Positions 40,799 through 47,942 of a DNA stretch of 64,000 nt are shown here, in pieces. Under the pieces are notes generated by a model. The model had not been told where the DNA came from, searched no databases, and saw only the letters and a program-made list of their open reading frames with translations. The stretch covers positions 1 through 64,000 of IMG/VR virus record IMGVR_UViG_3300042294_004161; one strand, written 5' to 3'. Positions within the stretch are counted from its first letter, which is position 1, and every line of letters begins with the position of its first letter. This stretch comes from a virus. The position numbers and the translations under genes were made by a program.

Positions 40799-42904
40799 AT
40801 GGCAGAAACCTTAATATCCCCAGGCGTATTAGCACTGGAAAACGACAATTCATTCGTATCATCTCAACCAGTAACGGTTGGAGCAGCTATTATAGGACCA
40901 ACAGTAAAAGGTCCAGTAGAAATTCCAACTATTGTTACATCTTATAGTGAGTATCAAAACAAATTTGGTACTACATTCATAAGTGGTGGTCAAGTTCAAA
41001 GCTACTTTACATCAGTAGCAGCTTTCAATTACTTTAACAACGGTGGTGAAACATTATTAGTAGCTAGAGTAGTAAGTGGATCATTCAATCCAGCTTCTTC
41101 TAGTATCTATAATTTAAATTTAGCTAGTACAGCCTCTGTAAACGCTAATTTAACTTATGTTTCAGCTAGTGTAGCTGCTGTTGGTTCAGGTTCATTTAGT
41201 GTTAATGGTATTGAATTCTTCTTTACTGGATCTACAGTAGCAAATACATCAACTAGAATATCTGTTAATACAGGTTCATTTGCAGCTAGTACAGCAGCAG
41301 ATTATGCGGCTACTGCATCAGCAGTATTTAATGTAAGTAAATCAATTGCCCCATACAGTACTGTATTATCTGGTATAACATCTTCAGTATCAGCATCAAC
41401 TGGAATTAAATTAGATGCTGGTGTAGTAGGAGGTGAATTTAATTATTTATTATTAAATGAATTTACATTTACATCAGGAAGTACTGTTACTAAATTTAGT
41501 GGTGCTATAGGTACTGAAGCTTTAGAATTAAAAACTATTTCTGAAGGAAATATAATGAATAATGCTGGACCTACAGGATCTAACAATTCATTAATATCAG
41601 GATCAGCAGATAATGTAAGATGGCAAATTACAAACAGAGACACAGCCTCAGGTACATTTAGTTTATTAATCAGAAGAGGTGACGATGATAATATCAATCC
41701 AGTTGTATTAGAAACATGGACTAACTTATCATTAGACCCAACCCAACCAAACTATGTATCTAAAGTAATTGGTAATCAATTCCAACAATTTAGTTCACAA
41801 GATAATCAGATTGAGGTAATTGGTGATTTTCCAACAAGATCAAGATACGTCTATGTAGCATCAGTAAATTCTCCAACTCCTTTCTATTTAGGAAACAATG
41901 GTTTAGCTAAATCTGAATTTACTTCATCTATACCTTTCAATACCAATGGAACATTTGGTGGAGCAACAGGTGATTTATTTTATGGTGGAGGAGCTGATTA
42001 TCATAATAACATTAATAGTGCTACAACTGCACCTCAAGGTATCTCATCCTCAGATTATAATGGTATGATTAACTTATTAGCTAATGCTGATGATTATAGA
42101 TTTAATGTATTGGTAGTTCCTGGTTTATTTGCTTCAACAGCAGATTTAGGTGCTTCACAAATAACAGCTATTATTAATAACACTCAAAATAGAGGTGATT
42201 CTATTTATATATCTGATTTAGTACCATTTGGTTCAAATATAGGTGATGTTACAACTCAAGCAAATGCTAAAAACACATCATATGCTGCTACATATTGGCC
42301 TTGGGTTCAAACAATTGACCCAGACTCAGCTCAATTAGTATGGGTTCCAGCATCAACAATGATGGTAGGTGTTTACGCTTATAATGATAATGTAAGTGAG
42401 CCTTGGTTCGCCCCAGCTGGTATTAACAGAGGTGGATTAGGAAATGTAATAAGAGCTGAAAAGAAATTAACTCAAGCTAACCGTGATACTTTATATTCAA
42501 ATAAAGTAAATCCAATAGCAACATTCCCAGGAACTGGAATAGTAGCATATGGTCAGAAAACATTACAAACTAAAGCCTCAGCTCTTGATAGAGTAAATGT
42601 TCGTAGATTATTAATTTCTCTTAAGTCTTATATTTCTCAAGTAGCACAAAACTTAGTATTTGAACAAAACACAATTGCTACAAGAAATCAATTCTTAAGT
42701 CAAGTAAATCCATATCTAGAATCAGTACAACAACGTCAAGGTTTATATGCTTTCAAAGTAATTATGGATGATAGTAATAATACTGCTGATGTAATTGATA
42801 GAAACCAGATGGTAGGTCAGATTTATATTCAACCAACTAAAACAGCTGAATTTATTTATCTAGATTTCAACATCTTACCAACAGGCGCAGTATTTCCCGC
42901 TTAA
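40799..42904 (+). CDS. tail sheath protein (gp18-like)
   Basis: A 701-residue contractile sheath subunit. The N-terminus LISPGVLALENDNSFVSSQPVTVGAAIIGPTVKGPVEIPTIVTSYSEYQNKFG is the conserved sheath start. The C-terminus (about 560-701) has the core domain with INRGGLGNVIRAEKKLTQANRDTLYSNKVNPIATFPGTGIVAYGQKTL and a terminal strand (AEFIYLDFNILPTGAVFPA) for the inter-subunit weave. The middle is a Ser/Thr-rich exposed insertion. It forms the outer tail cylinder that contracts on infection. A terminator follows. Confidence 0.95.
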   Translation: MAETLISPGVLALENDNSFVSSQPVTVGAAIIGPTVKGPVEIPTIVTSYSEYQNKFGTTFISGGQVQSYFTSVAAFNYFNNGGETLLVARVVSGSFNPASSSIYNLNLASTASVNANLTYVSASVAAVGSGSFSVNGIEFFFTGSTVANTSTRISVNTGSFAASTAADYAATASAVFNVSKSIAPYSTVLSGITSSVSASTGIKLDAGVVGGEFNYLLLNEFTFTSGSTVTKFSGAIGTEALELKTISEGNIMNNAGPTGSNNSLISGSADNVRWQITNRDTASGTFSLLIRRGDDDNINPVVLETWTNLSLDPTQPNYVSKVIGNQFQQFSSQDNQIEVIGDFPTRSRYVYVASVNSPTPFYLGNNGLAKSEFTSSIPFNTNGTFGGATGDLFYGGGADYHNNINSATTAPQGISSSDYNGMINLLANADDYRFNVLVVPGLFASTADLGASQITAIINNTQNRGDSIYISDLVPFGSNIGDVTTQANAKNTSYAATYWPWVQTIDPDSAQLVWVPASTMMVGVYAYNDNVSEPWFAPAGINRGGLGNVIRAEKKLTQANRDTLYSNKVNPIATFPGTGIVAYGQKTLQTKASALDRVNVRRLLISLKSYISQVAQNLVFEQNTIATRNQFLSQVNPYLESVQQRQGLYAFKVIMDDSNNTADVIDRNQMVGQIYIQPTKTAEFIYLDFNILPTGAVFPA

Positions 42905-42923
42905 TTAATTTAAAATGAATAGA

Positions 42924-42960
42924 AGAAAAGGTATCTCATTTGATATCTTTTCTTTCTCTT
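42924..42960 (+). terminator. intrinsic terminator between sheath and tube genes
   Basis: A twelve-base-pair stem, AGAAAAGGTATC with GATATCTTTTCT (one G-U pair), has a 6-nt loop and T/C-rich sequence after it. Confidence 0.7.
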
Positions 42961-42961
42961 C

Positions 42962-42972
42962 AATATGTATAA
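42962..42972 (+). promoter_or_regulatory. putative promoter AATATGTATAA
   Basis: The TATGTATAA variant box lies between the sheath terminator and the tube gene, 18 bp before its start. Confidence 0.45.
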
Positions 42973-42990
42973 GAAAATAAATAACATAAA

Positions 42991-43479
42991 ATGGCAATAT
43001 TAGATCCAAACGAAATATTTTTCACCGCTTTTGAACCAAAACAAGCTAACCGATTCATCATGTATATTGATGGTATCCCTGCTTATGAAATCAAAGGGGT
43101 AAGTGCAGTAAGTTTAACTCAAGGTACCGTAGCTTTAAATCATATTAACGTACAACGTTTTGTTAAAGGCAAATCTACTTGGGGACCAATTACATTCACA
43201 TTATTTGATCCAATCACACCTTCAGGTGCTCAAGCAGTAATGGAATGGGTACGTTTACATCACGAATCAGTAACTGGTAGAGATGGTTATAGTGATTTCT
43301 ACAAGAAAGACTTAACATTTGATGTATTAGGACCAGTAGGTGATATTGTATCAGAGTGGATTATTAAAGGTGCTTTAATTACTGAAGCTAATTTTGGCGA
43401 TTATAACTGGGATACAGTAGATACAGCTATTAACATTACAATGACAGTACAACCAGATTACTGTGTATTAAATTTCTAA
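42991..43479 (+). CDS. tail tube protein (gp19-like)
   Basis: A 162-residue tube subunit. EPKQANRFIMYIDGIPAYEIKGVSAVSLTQ is the first strand pair. KGKSTWGPITFTLFDPITPSGAQAVMEWVRLHHESVTGRDGYSDFYKKDLTFDVL and the C-terminal NWDTVDTAINITMTVQPDYCVL complete the gp19-type barrel. It polymerises as hexamer rings under the sheath on the length-determining tape measure. It is bounded by terminators on both sides, allowing separate high expression. Confidence 0.92.
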   Translation: MAILDPNEIFFTAFEPKQANRFIMYIDGIPAYEIKGVSAVSLTQGTVALNHINVQRFVKGKSTWGPITFTLFDPITPSGAQAVMEWVRLHHESVTGRDGYSDFYKKDLTFDVLGPVGDIVSEWIIKGALITEANFGDYNWDTVDTAINITMTVQPDYCVLNF

Positions 43480-43500
43480 TTATTTTTACTTTTATTTTTA

Positions 43501-43532
43501 AAGAGAACTTGGCTATGTCAAGTTCTTTTTTT
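43501..43532 (+). terminator. intrinsic terminator after tube gene
   Basis: AAGAGAACTTG pairs with CAAGTTCTTTT (8 perfect pairs extended by a wobble and A-T pairs), with a 7-nt loop and a T run. Confidence 0.85.
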
Positions 43533-43541
43533 ATGTTATAA

Positions 43542-43561
43542 TATTATAGGGAAAGTTCTTT
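43542..43561 (+). repeat. left arm of imperfect inverted repeat around 43594-43863
   Basis: TATTATAGGGAAAGTTCTTT is mirrored at 43873-43893 as AAAGAACTTTCTCCTATAAT plus A, with one extra base. The arms flank the small membrane-protein gene, and the right arm runs into a late promoter box. Confidence 0.6.
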
Positions 43562-43593
43562 GACATTATGTTTAACAATTTAAATTAAAAAAT

Positions 43594-43863
43594 ATGACAA
43601 CATTCTATTTTGTATTAGGTATGGTTGTAGTCTTGGTAATAGCTGAGGTTATAGCTATGGTTATAGCAATTAAAATAATTAATTCACTAAACCAACAAGT
43701 AACAAATTTTAAAAATGAATTAAGATCAATTTATGAAGATTTTAATAATTTAAGACGAGATACAGATCAACAATTTCAAGAAGTTTATCGACAAATTGAT
43801 TCTCGATTAGATAAATTAGAAACTAGGTTAACAACATCACCAAAACAAGTTATAAAAGGATAA
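43594..43863 (+). CDS. small membrane-anchored coiled-coil protein
   Basis: Eighty-nine residues. There is one N-terminal membrane helix (about 4-28, FVLGMVVVLVIAEVIAMVIAIKII), followed by a coiled coil (QVTNFKNELRSIYEDFNNLRRDTDQQFQEVYRQIDSRLDKLETRL). This layout resembles Rz-type spanins or small host-membrane effectors, but no lipoprotein partner is visible. It is inserted between tail tube and tail chaperone genes and framed by a near-perfect inverted repeat. Function unknown. Confidence 0.55.
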   Translation: MTTFYFVLGMVVVLVIAEVIAMVIAIKIINSLNQQVTNFKNELRSIYEDFNNLRRDTDQQFQEVYRQIDSRLDKLETRLTTSPKQVIKG

Positions 43864-43872
43864 AAAATCGTT

Positions 43873-43893
43873 AAAGAACTTTCTCCTATAATA
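43873..43893 (+). repeat. right arm of inverted repeat around 43594-43863
   Basis: The counterpart of 43542-43561. The last bases are shared with the AATATTTATAA box that serves the next gene. Confidence 0.6.
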
Positions 43894-43900
43894 TTTATAA
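43890..43900 (+). promoter_or_regulatory. putative late promoter AATATTTATAA
   Basis: The box lies 27 bp before the gp26-like gene. Confidence 0.5.
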
Positions 43901-43927
43901 TAAATAAAGTTACATTAAATAAAAATT

Positions 43928-44653
43928 ATGACAGAATTTAAATTCCCTACAGAAATTGTAGAATTACCTTCAAAAGGTTTAGTATATCCTGAAGGTTCTC
44001 TTTTAGCAGAAGGTAAAATTGAAATGAAATACATGACTGCTAAAGAAGAAGATATTCTTACAAACCAAGCTTACATTAAACAAGGTACAGTTTTAGATAA
44101 GCTATTACAATCTTTAATTGTAAGTAAAATTAACTATGATGATTTAATTGTAGGTGATAAAAATGCATTATTTATTGCAGCTCGTATTTTAGGTTATGGT
44201 AAAGATTATACCTTTTCATACAATGGAGAAGAAATTACAGTAGATTTATCATCTTTAAATAATAAACCATTTAATGAATCTTTAGTTACTAAGGGTTTAA
44301 ATGAATTCCATTTTACACTTCCATCTTCACAAACAAAAATTACTTTTAAAATTCTTACAAGTGGGGATGATAGAAAAATTGATACTGAAATAACAGGACT
44401 AAAGAAAATCAATAAAGATGCATCTCCAGAATTATCTACTCGTCTAAAATATATTATTACATCTGTTAATGGAGATAAAGATGAAAAAACAATTCGTGAA
44501 TTTGTAGATAATTACTTATTAGCTCGAGACTCTAGAGCTTTAAGAGAATATATTAAACAAATTCAACCTGATGTTGATTTAACTTATATTACTGATGGTG
44601 GTGAGGAGGTCACTATTCCAATTAATTTAAACTTTTTTTGGCCTGACATTTGA
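43928..44653 (+). CDS. gp26-like baseplate/tail assembly chaperone
   Basis: A 241-residue protein of the T4_baseplate family (gp26-like; PF12322 from memory). The N-terminus EIVELPSKGLVYPEGSLLAEGKIEMKYMTAKEEDILTNQAYIKQGTVLDKLLQS is the family signature, and the end is VTIPINLNFFWPDI. Its place directly before the tape-measure gene is that of tail assembly chaperones (lambda gpG-like) in other phages. The run of seven T at codons for Phe-Phe (44633-44639) could shift ribosomes into the +1 frame of the next feature. Confidence 0.75.
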   Translation: MTEFKFPTEIVELPSKGLVYPEGSLLAEGKIEMKYMTAKEEDILTNQAYIKQGTVLDKLLQSLIVSKINYDDLIVGDKNALFIAARILGYGKDYTFSYNGEEITVDLSSLNNKPFNESLVTKGLNEFHFTLPSSQTKITFKILTSGDDRKIDTEITGLKKINKDASPELSTRLKYIITSVNGDKDEKTIREFVDNYLLARDSRALREYIKQIQPDVDLTYITDGGEEVTIPINLNFFWPDI

Positions 44654-44939
44654 TATAGTTCCACAAGTTAGAATTAATCTATTTACTCAAATTCATGAAA
44701 TAGTATTCCATAGTAATGGAGGTTATGATTGGCATACAATATATAATATGCCAATATGGTTAAGAAAGTTTACATTTAATAAACTTAAAGAACATTATGA
44801 CAAAATAAATAATAATGAAAGTAGTGATAATGTTTCTAAATCTATAGAAGCTATGAAATCAGCTGGATCTGTAAATAAAACTCCAATACCAAAAACTATT
44901 ACACCTAATACTTATATTACAAAGGCATCAAAAAAATGA
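44640..44939 (+). CDS. +1-frame extension of the tail chaperone (gpGT-like)
   Basis: An open frame of 99 codons beginning inside the end of the gp26-like gene (GLTFDIVPQVRINLF, HSNGGYDWHTIYNMPIWLRKFTFNKLKEHYDKI). The protein-like sequence starts far upstream of its first ATG (44748), so it is probably made by a ribosomal +1 shift at TTT TTT TGG (44633-44641), or from a non-ATG start. The arrangement chaperone, frameshifted extension, tape measure is the classical G/GT pattern of tailed phages. An assembly error in the T run is the alternative. The 3' end overlaps a terminator stem. Confidence 0.6.
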   Translation, partial: GLTFDIVPQVRINLFTQIHEIVFHSNGGYDWHTIYNMPIWLRKFTFNKLKEHYDKINNNESSDNVSKSIEAMKSAGSVNKTPIPKTITPNTYITKASKK

Positions 44940-44948
44940 TGCCTTTTT
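44921..44948 (+). terminator. intrinsic terminator after tail chaperone
   Basis: A ten-base-pair perfect stem, AAAGGCATCA with TGATGCCTTT, has a 6-A loop and ends in T residues. The stop codon lies inside it. Confidence 0.82.
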
Positions 44949-44955
44949 ATTTTAT

Positions 44956-44966
44956 AATATTTATAA
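44956..44966 (+). promoter_or_regulatory. putative late promoter AATATTTATAA
   Basis: The box lies directly behind the terminator, extended to TATTTATAAATA, 15 bp before the tape-measure gene. Confidence 0.55.
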
Positions 44967-44981
44967 ATAAATAATATTTAA

Positions 44982-47669
44982 ATGGCAACTCCTGAGGAAA
45001 TACAAAAATTACTTAAAGACTTAGAAAAAGTTTATAAAGAATTAGGTACTAAAAATCCATTTGCTAATTTTGATGCTTCTAAAGTTTCAGATGCTAGTGC
45101 AGCTGTTGCTATTCTTAATGCAGGATTAAGAGATGCTAAACGAGAATTAAATGACATAAATGGGGATTTAAATGATACTGTCACAGCTTTTAAAAAAACA
45201 GTTGATGAAATTAAAAATACTAACTCAGGTCTTACATTAGCCTCTAAAACATTTAGTGGTTTAAGTGATATAGCTCGAAAATTAAAATCAGACCAAGCTG
45301 GAATTAATGAACTTTCAGGAAAAGAATTAAAAACATTACAAAAACAAGCTAAAGAAAAACGAGAAGATTTAATAGTTTCTAAAGATCTTCTTACATCCAG
45401 AATTTCAGAATTAAAAGAACTAGAAAAAAAAGGTGAATTAAATAAAAAAAATGAAAAAGAATTAATTCAATCTATAAATGCGGCTAAAGCTATTAAAAAT
45501 GAATTAAGAGAACAAGATACTCTTTCTGCTTTAATTAATGGTAGATTAAATCAACGTATAAAACAAGAAGAAAGAATTGAAGGATTACTAGGTTTAGGTG
45601 GCGCCTCTATAGAAGGTGCTAAAAAAGCATTAGATAAATTAGGTTTTGGAGGATTAGCAAATGCCCTTGGTTTAGATAAAGTCAAGGAGAAAATGGAAGA
45701 AGTAGCTGAGACTACAGAAAAATCTGAAGGATATACTGGAGGATTTTCTGATAAAATGAAAGTACTTAAATCAGGAATTTCTGAAGCTGGGGTTCAATTT
45801 AAAAAATCTTTAACAGATCCAACAGTAGTTACTACATTTTTAATTAATGAAATGGTATCTGCTCTTACCTCTGCTGATAAAGCTACAGGTGAATTAGCTA
45901 AATCTTTTGGTACTTCATATTCTGAGGCTACATCATTAAGAAATGAGTTAAATACAGTAGCTAATTTAAGTGGTGATATAAATGTTAATACAGCAGCTCT
46001 CCAAAAATCATTAATAGCTATTAATAAAGAATTTGGAACAGCATCAATGCTTAATGGTGAACTTCTTAAAGATTTCACTCAATTAACTACAGCAGCTGGT
46101 TATACTGAAGAGGCGGCATTAGGTTTATCTAAAATTACTGTAGCTACAGGTACAGATTTATCTGAAAATACATCTGAGATTTTAGGACAAGCAATGGCTT
46201 TTAATGCTACTAATAAGTTAGCTTTAAATGAAAAAGAAATTGTTGAAGGTGTAGCTAAAGCATCTGCAGCTACTACTTTATCTTTAGGAATGCAACCTAA
46301 AGAAATAGCTAAAGCTGTAGCCCAATCTAAAGCATTAGGTGTATCTTTACAACAAGTAGAACAAATAGCTAATTCATTACTTAATTTTGAACAATCTATT
46401 TCATCTGAATTAGAAGCAGAATTATTAACAGGTAAAGAACTTAATTTAGAAGAAGCAAGAAGATTTGCACTTAATAATGATATAGCTGGAGTAGCTAGAG
46501 AAATAGCAAAACAAATAGGAACAGCTGCTGATTTTACTAAAATGAATGTTATTCAACAAGAAGCATTAGCAAAGTCTGTTGGAATGACTCGTGAAGATTT
46601 AGCTAACTCTTTAATAGAAAGAGAAGCATTAGCTAAAATTGGTAAAGGAGAAACAAATGCTCTAGAAGCATATAATAGACTTAAAAAAGAAGGACTATCT
46701 GATGACCAAATAGCAGCTAGATTAGGAGATGAAAAATTAGCAACTCAATTAAAATCTCAATCAGTTCAAGAACGTTTTAATGCCTCAGTTGAAAAATTAA
46801 GAGAAATTTTTGTTAGTTTAGCAGAACCTGTTTTACAAATAATATCTCCATTTATGGATTTAGCAACAACAATATTACCTTTAATTAATATAGCATTAAC
46901 TCCAATTACAGGAATTCTTAAATTTTTAGGAGAATCAATCCAATTTACTTTAGGATTAATAAGATCACTTTTAAAAGAAATTGGAGATCTTTTAAGCCCA
47001 TTAACTAATATTCTTAATCCTTTATTTAAAGGCTTTTCAGAATTTGTAGAACAATCTAAAATTTTAAATACAATTTTAGAAGTCACAAAATCTATAGTAG
47101 GATCTATTGTTATTGCTTACGGAGCAATAGCAGCTTATAATGCAACTGCTAGTTTTTTTGCTGGACTAAGAGCAAAAGCTGAACAATCAACAGAAAAATC
47201 TTTAATTAGACAAGGTATTGTTATGTTAAAAAATTTAGGAACAGCTATTTTAGAGGCTGTTGCTAAAGTTACAGGAGCTAGTGCTGCTACTTTAGGAGTT
47301 GCTGCCGGCATAGCAGCAGTCGCCGGAGCTTCAGCTTACGCTTTTTTAAATAGCAAAAAAGGTAATGATATAATATCCCCAGGATATGGTGAACGTACAT
47401 TATTCGGTCCAGAAGGAGCAATAGCATTAAATAATAAAGATACAGTAATAGCAGGTACTAGTTTGTTTGGAGAAAATAAAAATCAATCAATAAATGAATC
47501 TACATCTGCATCTCCCTCATCCCCCTCAATTAACTTATCACCATTAATTGAACGTATGATGGCTGTAGAAAATGTATTAGTACAAATTCTAAATAAAGAA
47601 GGTGGAGTATATTTAGATGGTACTAAAGTAGGTACAGCAATGGCTGTAAGTACTTACAGAGTTCAATAA
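44982..47669 (+). CDS. tape measure protein
   Basis: An 895-residue helical protein. The first 250 residues are Lys/Glu/Leu coiled coil (LLKDLEKVYKELG, LIVSKDLLTSRISELKELEKKGEL). The middle has KSFGTSYSEATSLRNELNTVANLSGDINVNTAALQKSLIAIN, typical of tape measures. Hydrophobic stretches lie at about 605-680 (ISPFMDLATTILPLINIALTPITGILKFLG) and about 700-790 (IVGSIVIAYGAIAAYNA, ATLGVAAGIAAVAGASAYAF), which may cross the host membrane during DNA entry. It sets tail length, is packed in the tube, and takes the place of T4 gp29. The upstream chaperone pair supports the call. Confidence 0.85.
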   Translation: MATPEEIQKLLKDLEKVYKELGTKNPFANFDASKVSDASAAVAILNAGLRDAKRELNDINGDLNDTVTAFKKTVDEIKNTNSGLTLASKTFSGLSDIARKLKSDQAGINELSGKELKTLQKQAKEKREDLIVSKDLLTSRISELKELEKKGELNKKNEKELIQSINAAKAIKNELREQDTLSALINGRLNQRIKQEERIEGLLGLGGASIEGAKKALDKLGFGGLANALGLDKVKEKMEEVAETTEKSEGYTGGFSDKMKVLKSGISEAGVQFKKSLTDPTVVTTFLINEMVSALTSADKATGELAKSFGTSYSEATSLRNELNTVANLSGDINVNTAALQKSLIAINKEFGTASMLNGELLKDFTQLTTAAGYTEEAALGLSKITVATGTDLSENTSEILGQAMAFNATNKLALNEKEIVEGVAKASAATTLSLGMQPKEIAKAVAQSKALGVSLQQVEQIANSLLNFEQSISSELEAELLTGKELNLEEARRFALNNDIAGVAREIAKQIGTAADFTKMNVIQQEALAKSVGMTREDLANSLIEREALAKIGKGETNALEAYNRLKKEGLSDDQIAARLGDEKLATQLKSQSVQERFNASVEKLREIFVSLAEPVLQIISPFMDLATTILPLINIALTPITGILKFLGESIQFTLGLIRSLLKEIGDLLSPLTNILNPLFKGFSEFVEQSKILNTILEVTKSIVGSIVIAYGAIAAYNATASFFAGLRAKAEQSTEKSLIRQGIVMLKNLGTAILEAVAKVTGASAATLGVAAGIAAVAGASAYAFLNSKKGNDIISPGYGERTLFGPEGAIALNNKDTVIAGTSLFGENKNQSINESTSASPSSPSINLSPLIERMMAVENVLVQILNKEGGVYLDGTKVGTAMAVSTYRVQ

Positions 47670-47673
47670 TTTT

Positions 47674-47684
47674 AATATTTATAA
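47674..47684 (+). promoter_or_regulatory. putative late promoter AATATTTATAA
   Basis: The box lies 15 bp before the small repeat protein that opens the baseplate run. Confidence 0.5.
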
Positions 47685-47699
47685 CTAAAACATAAAAAC

Positions 47700-47942
47700 A
47701 TGAGTGTATTAGATTTACTTAACAACGGGTCTCAACTTACCGCATATGACGGTAGAACCCCAGCATCATATGATGGTGCATCTCAATTTCAAAGAGGATT
47801 AGAAGTATCACAATTAGATTTAAATGGTAGAAGACCAATACCATTTGATGGAACAACTCAATATGAAAGAGGATTAGCAGTTTCTCAACTAGATTTAGAT
47901 GGTAGAACTCCTAACAGATATTTAGATAATCCACCTAGATAA
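47700..47942 (+). CDS. small protein with two 28-residue repeats
   Basis: Eighty residues made of two tandem units: DGRTPASYDGASQFQRGLEVSQLDLN and GRRPIPFDGTTQYERGLAVSQLDLD, then a partial third (GRTPNRYLDNPPR). The conserved positions are Y/FDG, QxxRGL and VSQLDL. The gene ends directly at the ATG of the large baseplate protein, so they are co-translated. A structural linker or baseplate component is likely. No named family. Confidence 0.6.
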   Translation: MSVLDLLNNGSQLTAYDGRTPASYDGASQFQRGLEVSQLDLNGRRPIPFDGTTQYERGLAVSQLDLDGRTPNRYLDNPPR

